Source of the DNA: Rhizobiaceae bacterium
Lineage (GTDB): Bacteria; Pseudomonadota; Alphaproteobacteria; Rhizobiales; Rhizobiaceae
NCBI GenBank assembly: GCA_905339215.1
Contig: CAJPFN010000014.1
Coordinates: 310,001-374,000 of the forward strand
Reading direction: 5' to 3'
Length of the DNA: 64,000 nucleotides
Of the stretch, positions 45,780 through 54,388 are shown piece after piece. A program made the position numbers and the translations under genes. The notes beneath the pieces are model-generated. The model made no database searches. It had not been told where the DNA came from and saw only the letters and a list, made by a program, of their open reading frames with translations. Position 1 is the first letter of the stretch, and every line of letters starts with the position of its first letter.

Positions 45780-46541
45780 TCACTTGGGCGCCATACGGAT
45801 GGCGCCGTCGAGGCGGATCGTCTCGCCGTTGAGCATCTGGTTCTCGACGATATGGCAGGCCAGCGCGCCATACTCGGACGGTTCGCCCAGCCGCGACGGG
45901 AAAGGCACCTGCTGGCCGAGCGACTTCTGCGCCTCTTCCGGCAGGCCGGCGAGCATCGGCGTCTTGAAGATGCCTGGCGCGATCGTGCACACGCGGATGC
46001 CGGCGCGCGAGAGATCGCGGGCGACCGGTAGCGTCATGCCGACGACGCCGCCCTTGGACGACGAATAGGCGGCCTGGCCGATCTGGCCGTCGAAGGCGGC
46101 GACGGAGGCGGTGTTGACGATGACGCCGCGCTCGCCGCCTTCGAGTGGGTCGAGCTTCTCGCAACGGACGGCGAACAGGCGGATCATGTTGAACGTGCCG
46201 ATGAGGTTGACCTCGATGACCTTGCGATAGAGGTCGAGCGGGTGGGCGCCCTCCTTGCCCGTCGTCTTCATGGCGATGGCGATGCCGGCGCAGTTGACCA
46301 GGATGCGCGCCGGGCCGAGTTTCTCGGCGGCTTCGGCGACCGCGGCCTCGCCATTGTCGGCGCTGGACACGTCGCAGCGGATCGCCACGCCGCCGATCTC
46401 GCCGGCGACGCGCTCGGCGTTCTTCATGCCGACGTCGAAGATGGCTACCTTGGCGCCCTTCGCCGCCAGCGCCCGCGCGGTAGCCTCGCCGAGACCGGAG
46501 CCGCCGCCGGTTACGATCGCCGTCACGCCCGATGGGTTCAT
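45780..46541 (-). CDS. SDR, 3-hydroxyacyl-CoA dehydrogenase type 2 (HSD17B10-like)
   Basis: Short-chain dehydrogenase of 253 aa. TGGGSGLG at residues 11-18, NCAG near 85, a Ser in NTASVAAF and YSSSK catalytic pair near 163. The insertion [32 protein letters not shown] and the end [12 protein letters not shown] match the type-2 3-hydroxyacyl-CoA dehydrogenase branch. It probably works in beta-oxidation of branched acyl-CoAs together with the downstream racemase. GGAGGAATTTTCG precedes the ATG at 46541. Confidence 0.92.
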   Translation of the reverse strand: MNPSGVTAIVTGGGSGLGEATARALAAKGAKVAIFDVGMKNAERVAGEIGGVAIRCDVSSADNGEAAVAEAAEKLGPARILVNCAGIAIAMKTTGKEGAHPLDLYRKVIEVNLIGTFNMIRLFAVRCEKLDPLEGGERGVIVNTASVAAFDGQIGQAAYSSSKGGVVGMTLPVARDLSRAGIRVCTIAPGIFKTPMLAGLPEEAQKSLGQQVPFPSRLGEPSEYGALACHIVENQMLNGETIRLDGAIRMAPK

Positions 46542-47134
46542 CGAAAATTCCTCCAGAATGTTATGAACGAGAACTTTTGCGGCAATGGTAAGGGTCGCAT
46601 GCGGGGCGCGCAAGCGGTGTGGCGTCGCGTCCCGGGCGTGCGCGGTTTCCCCAACGTCGGGCGGACACGCCTCTTCCTCGCCACGCTGCCTTTCGGCCCT
46701 GGCCATTGAAGAAGAGGTCGGGAAGCGGGGCGCCTGGCCGTGCCTTCCGAACTTATAAAACATGGCGCGACACATGCGCCCCGCCGGCGATTTTTCGGCC
46801 CGCTCCATCCTTATACCCGGAGACGCCAGTGCGGCCGCCGGCAGATCGGTCGCCGGTCGTCTGCAGCAACACGCCTCCGGTTGTGTGCAACGTGGCGCAC
46901 ACGGGGGTCTTAATGCCCCCCTGGACGAACCGGAACGGACCCCCCGGAGCCCACCGCCACGTTAGCGGAGGCGCGGAGGCGCCGGTCCCTCCCCACGCAA
47001 TCACCGTCGCGACCGGTGTTCCCATGGGAGGAACTGCGGAAAAGCCTACGCGCGTTCTGCGGCAGGGGGATAAAAGCTCCGCGTCAGAAGGAGAGGAAAT
47101 CGCGCAAGGGATTGAAGGGACATGAGATTATTTT
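46542..47134. other. Nearly 600-bp region without a confident gene
   Basis: It holds the leftward promoter of the SDR operon. A TATAAA-like box lies at about 46752-46757. Open frames here, including a plus-strand one ending at 47125 just before an intrinsic terminator, are Pro/Gly/Arg-rich with no family features. I could not match tmRNA, RNase P, SRP or 6S RNA signatures. A plus-strand small RNA or small protein ending at the terminator is possible. Confidence 0.4.
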
Positions 47135-47164
47135 CCGCCGCCGCGTGGCCGGCGGCGGTTTTGT
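47135..47164 (+). terminator. Intrinsic terminator of an unidentified plus-strand transcript
   Basis: A perfect 9-bp stem (CCGCCGCCG / CGGCGGCGG) with a 6-base loop is followed by TTTTGT. It is oriented for plus-strand transcription, yet no confident plus-strand gene lies within 4 kb upstream. Confidence 0.7.
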
Positions 47165-47234
47165 CCCCGCGTTTGCCACTTCGCGGCGTCACGGTCTAAG
47201 GGCGAGGCAGGGTGGCGCGCCGCGAAACGCGGCG

Positions 47235-47552
47235 TCAGTCGTTGATGATCGTGTCGACGCAGATGGTGACGCCGGTGCCCTTACAGGAACAGCCGACGCG
47301 CGTGGTGCAACTGGTCATGATCTTCAGGTCGCATTGAAGATTGATACAGTCTGCGTCGGAAAGCGCCACGGGGCCGCCCCCGGTGGTGACGCCGGTGACG
47401 CCCTTGAGCCCCTTCAGGCTCTTTGGGGCCTTCGTGCCGAGGGTATTCCTGGCGGCCGGCGCAGATGCGTCGGGTGCCCTTTTGATCGTCGTTTCCGCCG
47501 CGCTGGCCGCTCCCGCGGCGAGCATTGCGGCAAGGATCAGAACGAAACGCAT
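47235..47552 (-). CDS. Small cysteine-rich exported protein
   Basis: Protein of 105 aa with a signal peptide (MRFVLILAAMLAAGAASA). The mature N-terminus is low-complexity and basic; the C-terminal 40 residues hold six cysteines (DCINLQCDLKIM, SCTTRVGCSC, ICVDTI), enough for three disulfides. GAGGAAATTCC lies upstream of the ATG at 47552. I do not recognise a family. Size, export and even Cys number suggest a periplasmic or secreted disulfide-stabilised protein. Confidence 0.75.
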   Translation of the reverse strand: MRFVLILAAMLAAGAASAAETTIKRAPDASAPAARNTLGTKAPKSLKGLKGVTGVTTGGGPVALSDADCINLQCDLKIMTSCTTRVGCSCKGTGVTICVDTIIND

Positions 47553-47676
47553 GGAATTTCCTCCTCGGGTTTCCGTCGGGCGGGAACAAGGAGAACCATG
47601 AGCGTCAGACCCGCACATCGCCCGTGCGGGGGAGGGGAATCGGGCGCGTAGAGCATTTCCTGCAAGAGGAAATGTT

Positions 47677-47976
47677 CTAGGTCTCCGGCTCGACGGCGAA
47701 GAGCAGCGGATAGCCCTTGTCGCGGGCGGCGTCGGTGGCCCGCGCCGCCTTGGTCTCGGCGACGTCCCTCTGGAACACGGCGACGACGCACAGCCCGCGC
47801 CGGTGCGCGGTGATCATCACCCGCTGCGCCTGGTCGGCGCTCATGCGGAACTCGGCCTTGAGCACGGTGACGACGAACTCGCGCGGCGTGAAATCATCAT
47901 TGAGCAGCAGCACCTTGTAGAGCTTCGGGTGCTGGGTCTTGGGCTTGGCGACGGTGCGAGGCGCGGCGACTGGCAT
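47677..47976 (-). CDS. clpS: ATP-dependent Clp protease adaptor ClpS (ClpS2-type)
   Basis: Adaptor of 99 aa that delivers N-degron substrates to ClpAP. The conserved core LYKVLLLNDDFTPREFVVTVL (about residues 19-39) includes the NDD substrate-contact motif, and MITAHRRGLCVVAVF carries the His that lines the N-degron pocket. It stands alone, not next to clpA, and rhizobia commonly carry such a second ClpS, so this is probably the ClpS2 paralog (inference). Confidence 0.92.
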   Translation of the reverse strand: MPVAAPRTVAKPKTQHPKLYKVLLLNDDFTPREFVVTVLKAEFRMSADQAQRVMITAHRRGLCVVAVFQRDVAETKAARATDAARDKGYPLLFAVEPET

Positions 47977-48091
47977 TCTGGGGGGCTCCGGCTCGACGGA
48001 CGCTTAATTATACATTTACCCTTCGAAAGGGTCCATTGTCCGCTGCGTGCTAGCCGTGGATGACGCCGGCGACCCGGGAGGAATGGAAGCC

Positions 48092-48754
48092 ATGTGCTTT
48101 TCGGCGACAGCGAGCTTCGCCACGGCAGCGATGACCGGCGTAGCGGGAATCGCGGCGGTGGCGATGGTGCGCGCGCCGCGCGACCTGCCGCTCGCCGCCA
48201 TGCCGCTGTTCTTCGCCGCCCAGCAGGCGGTCGAAGGCTTCCTCTGGCTGGGGCTGGCGCAGACGCCGCCGTCGCCCGCGACCACGGCGCTGACCTATGC
48301 CTTCCTCGTCTTCGCCCAGGTGTTCTGGCCGGTCTGGGCGCCGGTGGCCGCGCTGGCAATCGAGCCGTCGCCGGGGCGCCGGCGGGCGATTCTCGCCTGC
48401 CTGGCGTCGGGCACCGCGATCGCCGCCTATCTCGGCTGGGACATCGCCAGCCGCGCGCATACGGCAGCGATCGTCGGCGGACACATCGTCTACACGGGCG
48501 ACTATTCGCGGGCCGAGCCGCTCGCCCTCGCCTATCTCGCGGCGACGGCGCTGCCGCTGCTGCTGTCGTCGCGAAGGGCGGCGATGCTGCTCGGCGTCAT
48601 CATCCTGATCGGCTCGGCGGTCGCCTACGACTTCTACCGCGAGGCCTTCGTCTCGGTCTGGTGCTTCTTCGCCGCGGCGGCGAGCGCGGTCATCCTCACC
48701 CATTTCGAGCGGGCCCGGCGCCGCGCAACGGCGGCGGCGGTCGCGAAGGCCTGA
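48092..48754 (+). CDS. DUF6629-type integral membrane protein
   Basis: Membrane protein of 220 aa with about seven hydrophobic segments and the family-typical start MCFSATASFATAA, then LPLAAMPLFFAAQQAVEGFLWLGL. The function is unknown. The ATG at 48092 lies 9 bases after GGGAGGA; the ATG at 48083 touches that site and is unlikely. It converges on the AAA+ ATPase gene with a 13-base gap. Confidence 0.82.
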   Translation: MCFSATASFATAAMTGVAGIAAVAMVRAPRDLPLAAMPLFFAAQQAVEGFLWLGLAQTPPSPATTALTYAFLVFAQVFWPVWAPVAALAIEPSPGRRRAILACLASGTAIAAYLGWDIASRAHTAAIVGGHIVYTGDYSRAEPLALAYLAATALPLLLSSRRAAMLLGVIILIGSAVAYDFYREAFVSVWCFFAAAASAVILTHFERARRRATAAAVAKA

Positions 48755-48767
48755 CGACGTCCTCCGT

Positions 48768-50678
48768 TCAGGCGCTCCACAGGCCTTTCGCCTTCAGCTC
48801 CTCGATCTCGCGGACCGCGCGCTCGCGCAGCCGGACGTCGCGCACCATCTTCGACACGGCGCTGTCGTCGGAACGGTCGGAGTAGCGGAACTCGGAATCG
48901 GCGTAGCGGTTGATCTCCTGCATGACCATCTCCATGGAGAACGGCCCGCGCAGCTCCTCGATCATCGCCTTCTTCTCGTCGTAGCCCTTGTGCATGAAGG
49001 CTTCCGGCTTCTCGAACCAGTCGTCGGGCAGCTCGATGTCCATGGCGCGCATCTTGATGGCGTCGGTGACGTTCTTGATGGCGCGGCCGGTGAAGCGCGG
49101 CTCGGCCTCCTTGATCATGTGCAGGTAGGTGCCGACGTCGGCGAGCGTCTTCGGCCCGCCGTTCGCCTTCATGAAGCGCTCGTAGACCTTCATCAGCCCG
49201 TCTTCCTGCGGTTTCCCATGCTCCTCGTAGGCTTCGGAGATGGCGCGCTGGATCTCCTGCGCGGCATAGAGCTGGTGCTCGCCGAGCGGTATCCTGTGGT
49301 TCTTGCCGGCGAGCAGCACGAAGATGTCGATGTAGTCGTCGCGGGTCTGCGGCCCGTCGACCAGCCAGCGGGCGCCGGCGCGCTGGCGCAGGGCGTCGTC
49401 GACGTTTTCCGGATAGTTGGAGAACATGCCGAAGGAGCAGTTGCCGCGCACCACCGTGCCGGCGCCGGCAAAGGCGTCCATGAGCACGCCGGTGATTTCC
49501 TGCTGGCCGGCGGAGGCGCGGTCGTCGGAGCGCCGCGCCGCCACCTGGTCGATGTCGTCGATGGTGCCGAAGCCGATCGAGCGCGGGTTCAAGACGTTGT
49601 TGATGAACTGGCGGCAGTTCTGGCCCGACTTGCCCTGGTAGGACGAGATCTGGTCGACGCCGAAGTTCTCGTAGGCGAAAGGATAGCCGGCGACCTGGGC
49701 ATAGCCGTGGACGAGGCCGGCGATCATCTGGATCAGCGTCGTCTTGCCGGTGCCCGGCGCGCCGTCGCCGATGAAGGTGAAGAGGAAGCCGCCGAGCTCG
49801 ACGAACGGGTTCAGCTCGCGGTCGAAGTCGTAGGCCATCAGCATCTTGGCGAGCTTGACCGACTGGTACTTGGCGATGTGGTTGCCGACGACCTCCTCGG
49901 GCTTCTTGAAGGTCATCACCAGCGGCTTCGACTTCTTGCCCGGCGCGACGTCGAAGCCGTCGAGGGTGAAGTCGTCGGCGTCGATGCGGATGTGGGCGTT
50001 CTCAAACGCGCCGAGCCCGTCGAAGCGGCCCTTTCGCGCCAGCAGCCCGTCGATCGAGAGGCGGGCCAGCGCGCGCGTCCTCACCAGAAGGTCGGCGTCG
50101 TCCCTGGCGCCGGCGAGGGCGCGGTCGAGGCCGGCCAGCACCGACTTCACCGCGTCCTGCGGCGTGTCGAAGAGAAAATCCGGCGCGGCGATGTCGTTCG
50201 GCGGCTCGCCGTCGGTGTCGATCAGCTGCAGCAGATAGGAGGAGAAGGTGAAGGCGGCGACATAGCCTGAGGCGGCGAGCAGGCGGCGGAAATGCGCGGC
50301 CTCGTCGCCCTCTAGGGGCGCGCGGGCGTTGCGCGCCTGCAGGCTCTCCAACTCGGTCGAGCGGCCGAAGACATCGGCGACGGCGAGCGCGATCTGGATG
50401 CCGCGCCGGGCGCGATAGAGCAGCGTGTGCTGGGGGATGGAAAGAAGCTGGTCGTCGGGGCGGATCGCCTGGACGGTCTTGGCCAGCTCGACCTCGCGGG
50501 TCTTCCTCACTGCGCCGACCGAAACGGTCGAGACGAAGCGGCGGCCGGTTCCAGCGAGACTGGTGGACGACTGGCCGGAACTGTCCTCCAGCACCACGAC
50601 GCGGGTGATGAAGCTCTGCGCCGTGGCGCGGTGCTTTTCGATGTCGGCTTCGGAAATGGCGGTCAGGCCGGTGTCCAT
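48768..50678 (-). CDS. AAA+ family ATPase of unknown function
   Basis: Cytosolic protein of 636 aa. A helical N-terminal region (residues 1-270) precedes one AAA+ module: Walker A GDGAPGTGKTTL near 308, Walker B-like FGTIDDIDQVA near 378, sensor-1 region CSFGMFSNYPENVDDALRQRAGARW near 420 with likely Arg fingers, and a C-terminal all-alpha lid to 636. It is unlike MoxR, ClpX or FtsH. Upstream on the same strand lie a 387-aa protein of unknown fold and a 362-aa coiled-coil protein, suggesting an operon that assembles one machine. A long inverted repeat separates it from the 387-aa gene. Confidence 0.88.
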   Translation of the reverse strand: MDTGLTAISEADIEKHRATAQSFITRVVVLEDSSGQSSTSLAGTGRRFVSTVSVGAVRKTREVELAKTVQAIRPDDQLLSIPQHTLLYRARRGIQIALAVADVFGRSTELESLQARNARAPLEGDEAAHFRRLLAASGYVAAFTFSSYLLQLIDTDGEPPNDIAAPDFLFDTPQDAVKSVLAGLDRALAGARDDADLLVRTRALARLSIDGLLARKGRFDGLGAFENAHIRIDADDFTLDGFDVAPGKKSKPLVMTFKKPEEVVGNHIAKYQSVKLAKMLMAYDFDRELNPFVELGGFLFTFIGDGAPGTGKTTLIQMIAGLVHGYAQVAGYPFAYENFGVDQISSYQGKSGQNCRQFINNVLNPRSIGFGTIDDIDQVAARRSDDRASAGQQEITGVLMDAFAGAGTVVRGNCSFGMFSNYPENVDDALRQRAGARWLVDGPQTRDDYIDIFVLLAGKNHRIPLGEHQLYAAQEIQRAISEAYEEHGKPQEDGLMKVYERFMKANGGPKTLADVGTYLHMIKEAEPRFTGRAIKNVTDAIKMRAMDIELPDDWFEKPEAFMHKGYDEKKAMIEELRGPFSMEMVMQEINRYADSEFRYSDRSDDSAVSKMVRDVRLRERAVREIEELKAKGLWSA

Positions 50679-50714
50679 CGGATGCCTCGTCGGTCGTGGT
50701 TGGTCGGGCGTGGT

Positions 50715-50839
50715 GAGTCGGTCGTCGGTCGTCGGTCGGCGGTCGTGGAGAGCAGGCCGCCGATCGTCAGCCGCCGGTCAAGAGCCGAGCGGTTGGTCCG
50801 CGCCGCTTCGACCGACGACCGACGACCAACGACCGACTC
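50715..50839. repeat. 31-bp near-perfect inverted repeat of GTCG/GGTC units
   Basis: The left arm (50715-50745) and right arm (50809-50839) match at 29 of 31 positions and are built from iterated GTCGGTCGTC-like units. The arms flank a 63-base spacer. The right arm overlaps the stop codon of the 387-aa gene. The element fills the intergenic space before the AAA+ gene and should form a long hairpin in the mRNA. Confidence 0.8.
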
Positions 50840-52001
50840 AGACATCGCTGATCACCTGCCCCTTGGACAGGATGTGGACCTTGTAGCCGGAAAAGATCTT
50901 CTGCGCCTCGCCGGCGGCGTAGAGCGCCTGGTAGGCCTCGTGCGGAATCAGCGCGTGCTTCTCGTAGCTCGACACGCCCTGGCGGGCGGCTTCGAGATCG
51001 TCGGTCTCGATGTGGAACTCCTCCGACGCGGGCGTCGACGAGAACAGGCCCTTGCGCGCCGGGCGCTCGGCCTTGGAGAACACCTCCTGCACGGTCCAGG
51101 TGAGCAGCCAGGCGTTCTCCGGCTTGCGCACCTTGGAAAGCACCTCCTCGACCACCGAATTATGCTCGGTGATACCGGCCGTGTAGAACGGCCCCAGCAC
51201 GACGCGGCGCAGCTGCTTGGGGTGGAGCGTCGGGAAATCCTTGTCGAGGTTGCCGGCGATGGTTGCCGGCGACAGGGCGTAGGCCGAGTTCTTCTCGGTG
51301 AAATCGTCGAAGCGGTGGGCGAGGTCGGGATTGAGCAGCCCGTCGACGGGCAGCGGGATCTCCACCCTGGCGTTGAGCTTGCCGTCGCGCGTGACCAGCT
51401 GCTCGACCATCGCCTCGGAACCGTCTTCGACGGTCGCCATGTAGATCAGCGGCAGGTTGGCGGTGCCGTCGAAAGCGCCCCAGTGGACCAGGTAGAAGGG
51501 CCGGCCGGACTTCGGGTTGACCGAGACCAGCGCCGTCTGGGCGAGGATGAAGGGGCCGAAGGTCGCTCCGGCCTGCACGTCCTCCAGATAGAGCCGCTCG
51601 GCCATCGACTTCTGCAGCGCCGCCGGGAAGGCCTTGTGGCGCAGGATGAAGTCGGCCATCTCGGCGCGGATCTCGTCGGGCTGCGGAATGGCCGCCAGGC
51701 GCTTGTCGGCGGTGCGGCGGTCGTTCTCCAGCTCGAGCACGTTCTGGTACACGGGAAAGCCGCTCTCGGCGCGCGAGATGCGGAACTTCTCGGTGAAGCC
51801 GATGCGGTTCCTCCAGCAGGCGAAGGAGGTCTCCAGCCGGGAGATGTATTCGGCGACGATGCCGGCGACGATGCCGTGCCGGTAGAGCGGCGAGCGGTCG
51901 TCGCGCATGAACACTTCGAGCCCGCCCAGTGCGGCGGCGATGGCGTCGAAATAGCGGGCTGAAGGATTGTCGGGGGTCGTCGCGGACGTTGCAGCTTGCA
52001 T
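50838..52001 (-). CDS. Conserved protein of unknown function, AAA+ cluster
   Basis: Protein of 387 aa without signal peptide or membrane segment. I do not recognise a named domain. The sequence alternates mixed alpha/beta segments, for example PFILAQTALVSVNPKSGRPFYLVHWGAFDG and RRVVLGPFYTAGITEHNSVVEEVLSKV. ATG 52001 was chosen because GGGGGG lies just upstream; TTG 52025 would add eight residues. It sits 49 bases after the coiled-coil gene and ahead of the AAA+ gene on the same strand, so the three probably act together. Confidence 0.82.
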   Translation of the reverse strand: MQAATSATTPDNPSARYFDAIAAALGGLEVFMRDDRSPLYRHGIVAGIVAEYISRLETSFACWRNRIGFTEKFRISRAESGFPVYQNVLELENDRRTADKRLAAIPQPDEIRAEMADFILRHKAFPAALQKSMAERLYLEDVQAGATFGPFILAQTALVSVNPKSGRPFYLVHWGAFDGTANLPLIYMATVEDGSEAMVEQLVTRDGKLNARVEIPLPVDGLLNPDLAHRFDDFTEKNSAYALSPATIAGNLDKDFPTLHPKQLRRVVLGPFYTAGITEHNSVVEEVLSKVRKPENAWLLTWTVQEVFSKAERPARKGLFSSTPASEEFHIETDDLEAARQGVSSYEKHALIPHEAYQALYAAGEAQKIFSGYKVHILSKGQVISDV

Positions 52002-52050
52002 TGACCCCCCGAAAGAACCGTCCAAGCGTGAGACCTCGAGGACGCCCGCC

Positions 52051-53139
52051 CTACGCCTTCACGTAGTCCGAGGCGTTGTGCTTCCGCAGCACCTCGTCGA
52101 AGCGGCGGGCGAATGCCTCGTCGGCGAGCTTCTTGCGGCGCTGGATGTCGGCGGTGGCGACCATGTTCTTCTCATGCAGCTCGAGCAGGTCGCCGATGTG
52201 CTTCTGCGCCGCGGCGCCGATGCCGGCCATGGTCTCTTCCGCCGTGTTGTCGACCTGGGAGCCCAGCGTGTTGATCTTGTGGGCGACGTCCTGCTGGGCG
52301 GCAGTCTTCAGCGAGTCCTCGAGCGCCTTGTAGAGGACGATGCGCTGCTCGGTGTCGATGGTCAGCTTGTTTATCAGCGTGTTCTGCGCCGCGATCTGGT
52401 TGTTCAGCGAATCGACGAAGGTCTGGAACATTGAGGTGTAGCGCTCGAGCGTCTGGCTCTCGGCGAGCAGTTCCTGCTCCTTCGCCTGGCGCTCGTTGTA
52501 TTCGGTGGCGAGCTTGGAGCGCTCCGATTCCAGCGCCGTGCGGTCGGTCTGGCTGGTCGAGGCGGCGATCCTGTTTTCGATGTCGAGGAGGAGTGGGTTC
52601 AGTTCCTCGATGCGCTTCTGCACGGCGGTCAGGTTGTCGATCGTCATCTTGCGGCGCTCGATCACCTGGGCGAGGCTGGTCTCCGAGGTCTTGTAGCGCT
52701 CGTCGAGGACCTGCTTCTGGGCCCTGAGGATGCCGACGATCGTGTCGGACTTGCCGAGCAGTTCCTGCAGATTGCCGGCGAGCGACATGTTGCGGACGCG
52801 CTCGGTGCGCATGCGCTGCTTCGACTGGGCCGAGAAGATGCCGATGAAGGTTTCCCAGCCGGTGAAGTTCTTCATCGACTCGAACTCGGAGCCGAAGACG
52901 TTGGTGGCGTCCTCCAGCCCGATGATCAGGTCGGCGATGTTGCCTTCCATGACCTTCTGCTGCTTGAGCACGTCCTCGATGCGGGCGTTCTCGATGTCGA
53001 AGTCGGCCGCGCCGATCTTGGCGTCGGTCTTGGCGAACTTGTCGAGCACGGTCGCCGACTGGTCGATCTTGGAGCGCATCTCCTCGACCACCCGCCGGGT
53101 CTTCTCGATCTCGGCGTCGAAATTCTGCAGTGTGGCCAT
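52051..53139 (-). CDS. Coiled-coil protein, AAA+ cluster (PspA/TelA-like in architecture)
   Basis: Soluble protein of 362 aa, predicted almost wholly helical with long heptad-rich stretches (residues 1-90 and 150-340, rich in Glu, Lys, Gln, Ala). No membrane segment or signal. The architecture recalls PspA or TelA proteins, which act at the membrane with AAA+ partners, but there is no sequence identity strong enough to name it. GGAGGGG lies 5 bases before the ATG. It is the first gene of the three-gene leftward unit. Confidence 0.85.
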   Translation of the reverse strand: MATLQNFDAEIEKTRRVVEEMRSKIDQSATVLDKFAKTDAKIGAADFDIENARIEDVLKQQKVMEGNIADLIIGLEDATNVFGSEFESMKNFTGWETFIGIFSAQSKQRMRTERVRNMSLAGNLQELLGKSDTIVGILRAQKQVLDERYKTSETSLAQVIERRKMTIDNLTAVQKRIEELNPLLLDIENRIAASTSQTDRTALESERSKLATEYNERQAKEQELLAESQTLERYTSMFQTFVDSLNNQIAAQNTLINKLTIDTEQRIVLYKALEDSLKTAAQQDVAHKINTLGSQVDNTAEETMAGIGAAAQKHIGDLLELHEKNMVATADIQRRKKLADEAFARRFDEVLRKHNASDYVKA

Positions 53140-53230
53140 CAGTCCCCTCCAGTCTCAACCGGTCAAATGCCCGGGGAATATATGTGGCGTGCGCATCGAT
53201 TGAAAGACGCCGGAGATCATGAAGTGCGGC

Positions 53231-53250
53231 CGGCCGGCGATCGCCGGCCG
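53231..53250. repeat. Perfect 20-bp palindrome after the cytochrome c gene
   Basis: CGGCCGGCGA and its exact reverse complement abut, forming a palindrome around GCGATCGC, 50 bases after the cytochrome c stop. It may fold into a hairpin at the transcript end; no T-run follows. Confidence 0.5.
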
Positions 53251-53299
53251 CTCCGCCCCGGAGGGAAGGCGGAGGGCCCGTCGGGCGGTCGTCCCGGCG

Positions 53300-53692
53300 T
53301 CAGGGCTTGGGATCGGCCTTCAGGTAGGCGATGACGTCGGCGATCTCGTCGTCCTTCTTCAGGCCGGCGAACGCCATCTTGTTGCCCGGGATCTTGCCCT
53401 TGGGATCCTTCAGGTACTCGGCGATGTTCGCCTCGTCCCAGACCAGGCCCGCGGCGCCGGCATCCTTCATGGCCTGCGAGTACTTCGACGCGAAGCTCTC
53501 CAGCGTGCCCGCGGTGCGGCCGACGACGCCGACCAGGTTCGGGCCGACCTTGTCCTTCGCCTCCACGGCGTCGTGGCACGACGTGCACTTGTTGAAGACC
53601 TTCTTGCCTTTCGCCGCGTCGCCGTCGGCGAAGGCGGGGGAGGCGAGAACCGCGACGGCGGCGAACATGGCGAGGGAAGCTGCAGCTTTCAT
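53300..53692 (-). CDS. Class I cytochrome c (c-550 / c2 type)
   Basis: Periplasmic electron carrier of 130 aa with signal peptide (MKAAASLAMFAAVAVLASPAFA). The heme motif CTSCH is near residue 36, followed by KVGPNLVGVVGRTAG, and the axial Met lies in GNKMAFAGL near residue 104. The length and order are those of soluble mono-heme cytochrome c2/c550. It stands alone between the coiled-coil protein and rpsU; it would shuttle electrons between the bc1 complex and terminal oxidases or dehydrogenases. Confidence 0.94.
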   Translation of the reverse strand: MKAAASLAMFAAVAVLASPAFADGDAAKGKKVFNKCTSCHDAVEAKDKVGPNLVGVVGRTAGTLESFASKYSQAMKDAGAAGLVWDEANIAEYLKDPKGKIPGNKMAFAGLKKDDEIADVIAYLKADPKP

Positions 53693-53928
53693 GAGAACAC
53701 CCCGATTTCGTGTGCGGGCTCCATATCAGACCGACCGGACCGAAGGCCAGCGGTCCAAACGTAGCAAGTCGTCGCACGCGTTGCGAGCGACGTCGTCAAA
53801 ACGTCGCGGGCGACGGGGGGTTCCGGCCGTGTCCGGCTGCTTGACGCCGGCCGTGGATTCCGGCGGCCCGGTGCCTGCCGGAGCGCCGACGCGCTGGCCG
53901 TCGAGGGCGCCGCCCGCAAGGCAGGGCG

Positions 53929-53963
53929 GCGCGGTATCCCGGCGCCGTCGCCGGGTACCGCGC
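53929..53963 (-). terminator. Strong stem-loop after rpsU
   Basis: A 15-bp stem (GCGCGGTA-CCCGGCG with one bulged T) and 4-base loop begins 13 bases after the rpsU stop codon on the transcribed strand. There is no T-run, so it may be a Rho-assisted terminator or an mRNA stabiliser. Confidence 0.6.
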
Positions 53964-53976
53964 GGCAGACGGGAAA

Positions 53977-54240
53977 TCAGCCCGCGTTTCTGCGGGGTGC
54001 GCCGGCGCCGGCGACGACCTTGCGCTTCGGCGCGGCAATCAAGCCTTCGCGCTGGGCCAGCTTGCGCGCCGCCTTGCGCGTGCGGCGGACCGCCTCGGCC
54101 TTTTCGCGGGCCTTGCGCTCGGACGGCTTTTCATAGGCGCGGCGCGCCTTCATCTCGCGGAAGACGCCTTCGCGCTGAAGCTTCTTCTTGAGGACCCGGA
54201 GGGCCTGTTCGACGTTGTTTTCGCGTACGAGAACCTGCAA
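53977..54240 (-). CDS. rpsU: 30S ribosomal protein S21
   Basis: Small basic ribosomal protein of 87 aa, helping initiation-site recognition on the 30S subunit. The core [20 protein letters not shown], then [28 protein letters not shown], is unmistakable. I chose the TTG at 54240: the protein family begins exactly at MQVLVR, an AGGAAG site lies just before it, and the ATG readings upstream add unrelated sequence. The C-terminal tail ([15 protein letters not shown]) extends past the usual alphaproteobacterial end. Confidence 0.95.
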   Translation of the reverse strand: MQVLVRENNVEQALRVLKKKLQREGVFREMKARRAYEKPSERKAREKAEAVRRTRKAARKLAQREGLIAAPKRKVVAGAGAPRRNAG

Positions 54241-54388
54241 TGGACTTCCTTCGATCTGGAGTGTCGGTTGATCTGGCCGCATGGCGGCGCACAGTCGCCG
54301 GCGCGTCGCGCGGCGCAAGAACGACCCTCAAATAGGTGCGCCGGACGCGAATGTCACGCTAAAACGGCGGGGCGGAGCGGAACCGGCG

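Noticed and set aside
46753-47025. Minus-strand 90-aa frame in the region right of the SDR gene
   Set aside because: Composition is Gly/Thr/Pro-rich, there is no ribosome site or family match, and it opposes a plus-strand terminator-bearing transcript. Kept only as part of the undefined region.
46742-47164. tmRNA, RNase P, 6S or SRP RNA
   Set aside because: I looked for the tag-coding sequence, the conserved RNase P cores and the SRP tetraloop and found none of them; no 6S-like core was recognised.
50715-50839. CRISPR array
   Set aside because: The GTCG-rich units form one inverted pair with variable iteration and no regular spacers; no cas genes are present. No other candidate array was seen in the window.
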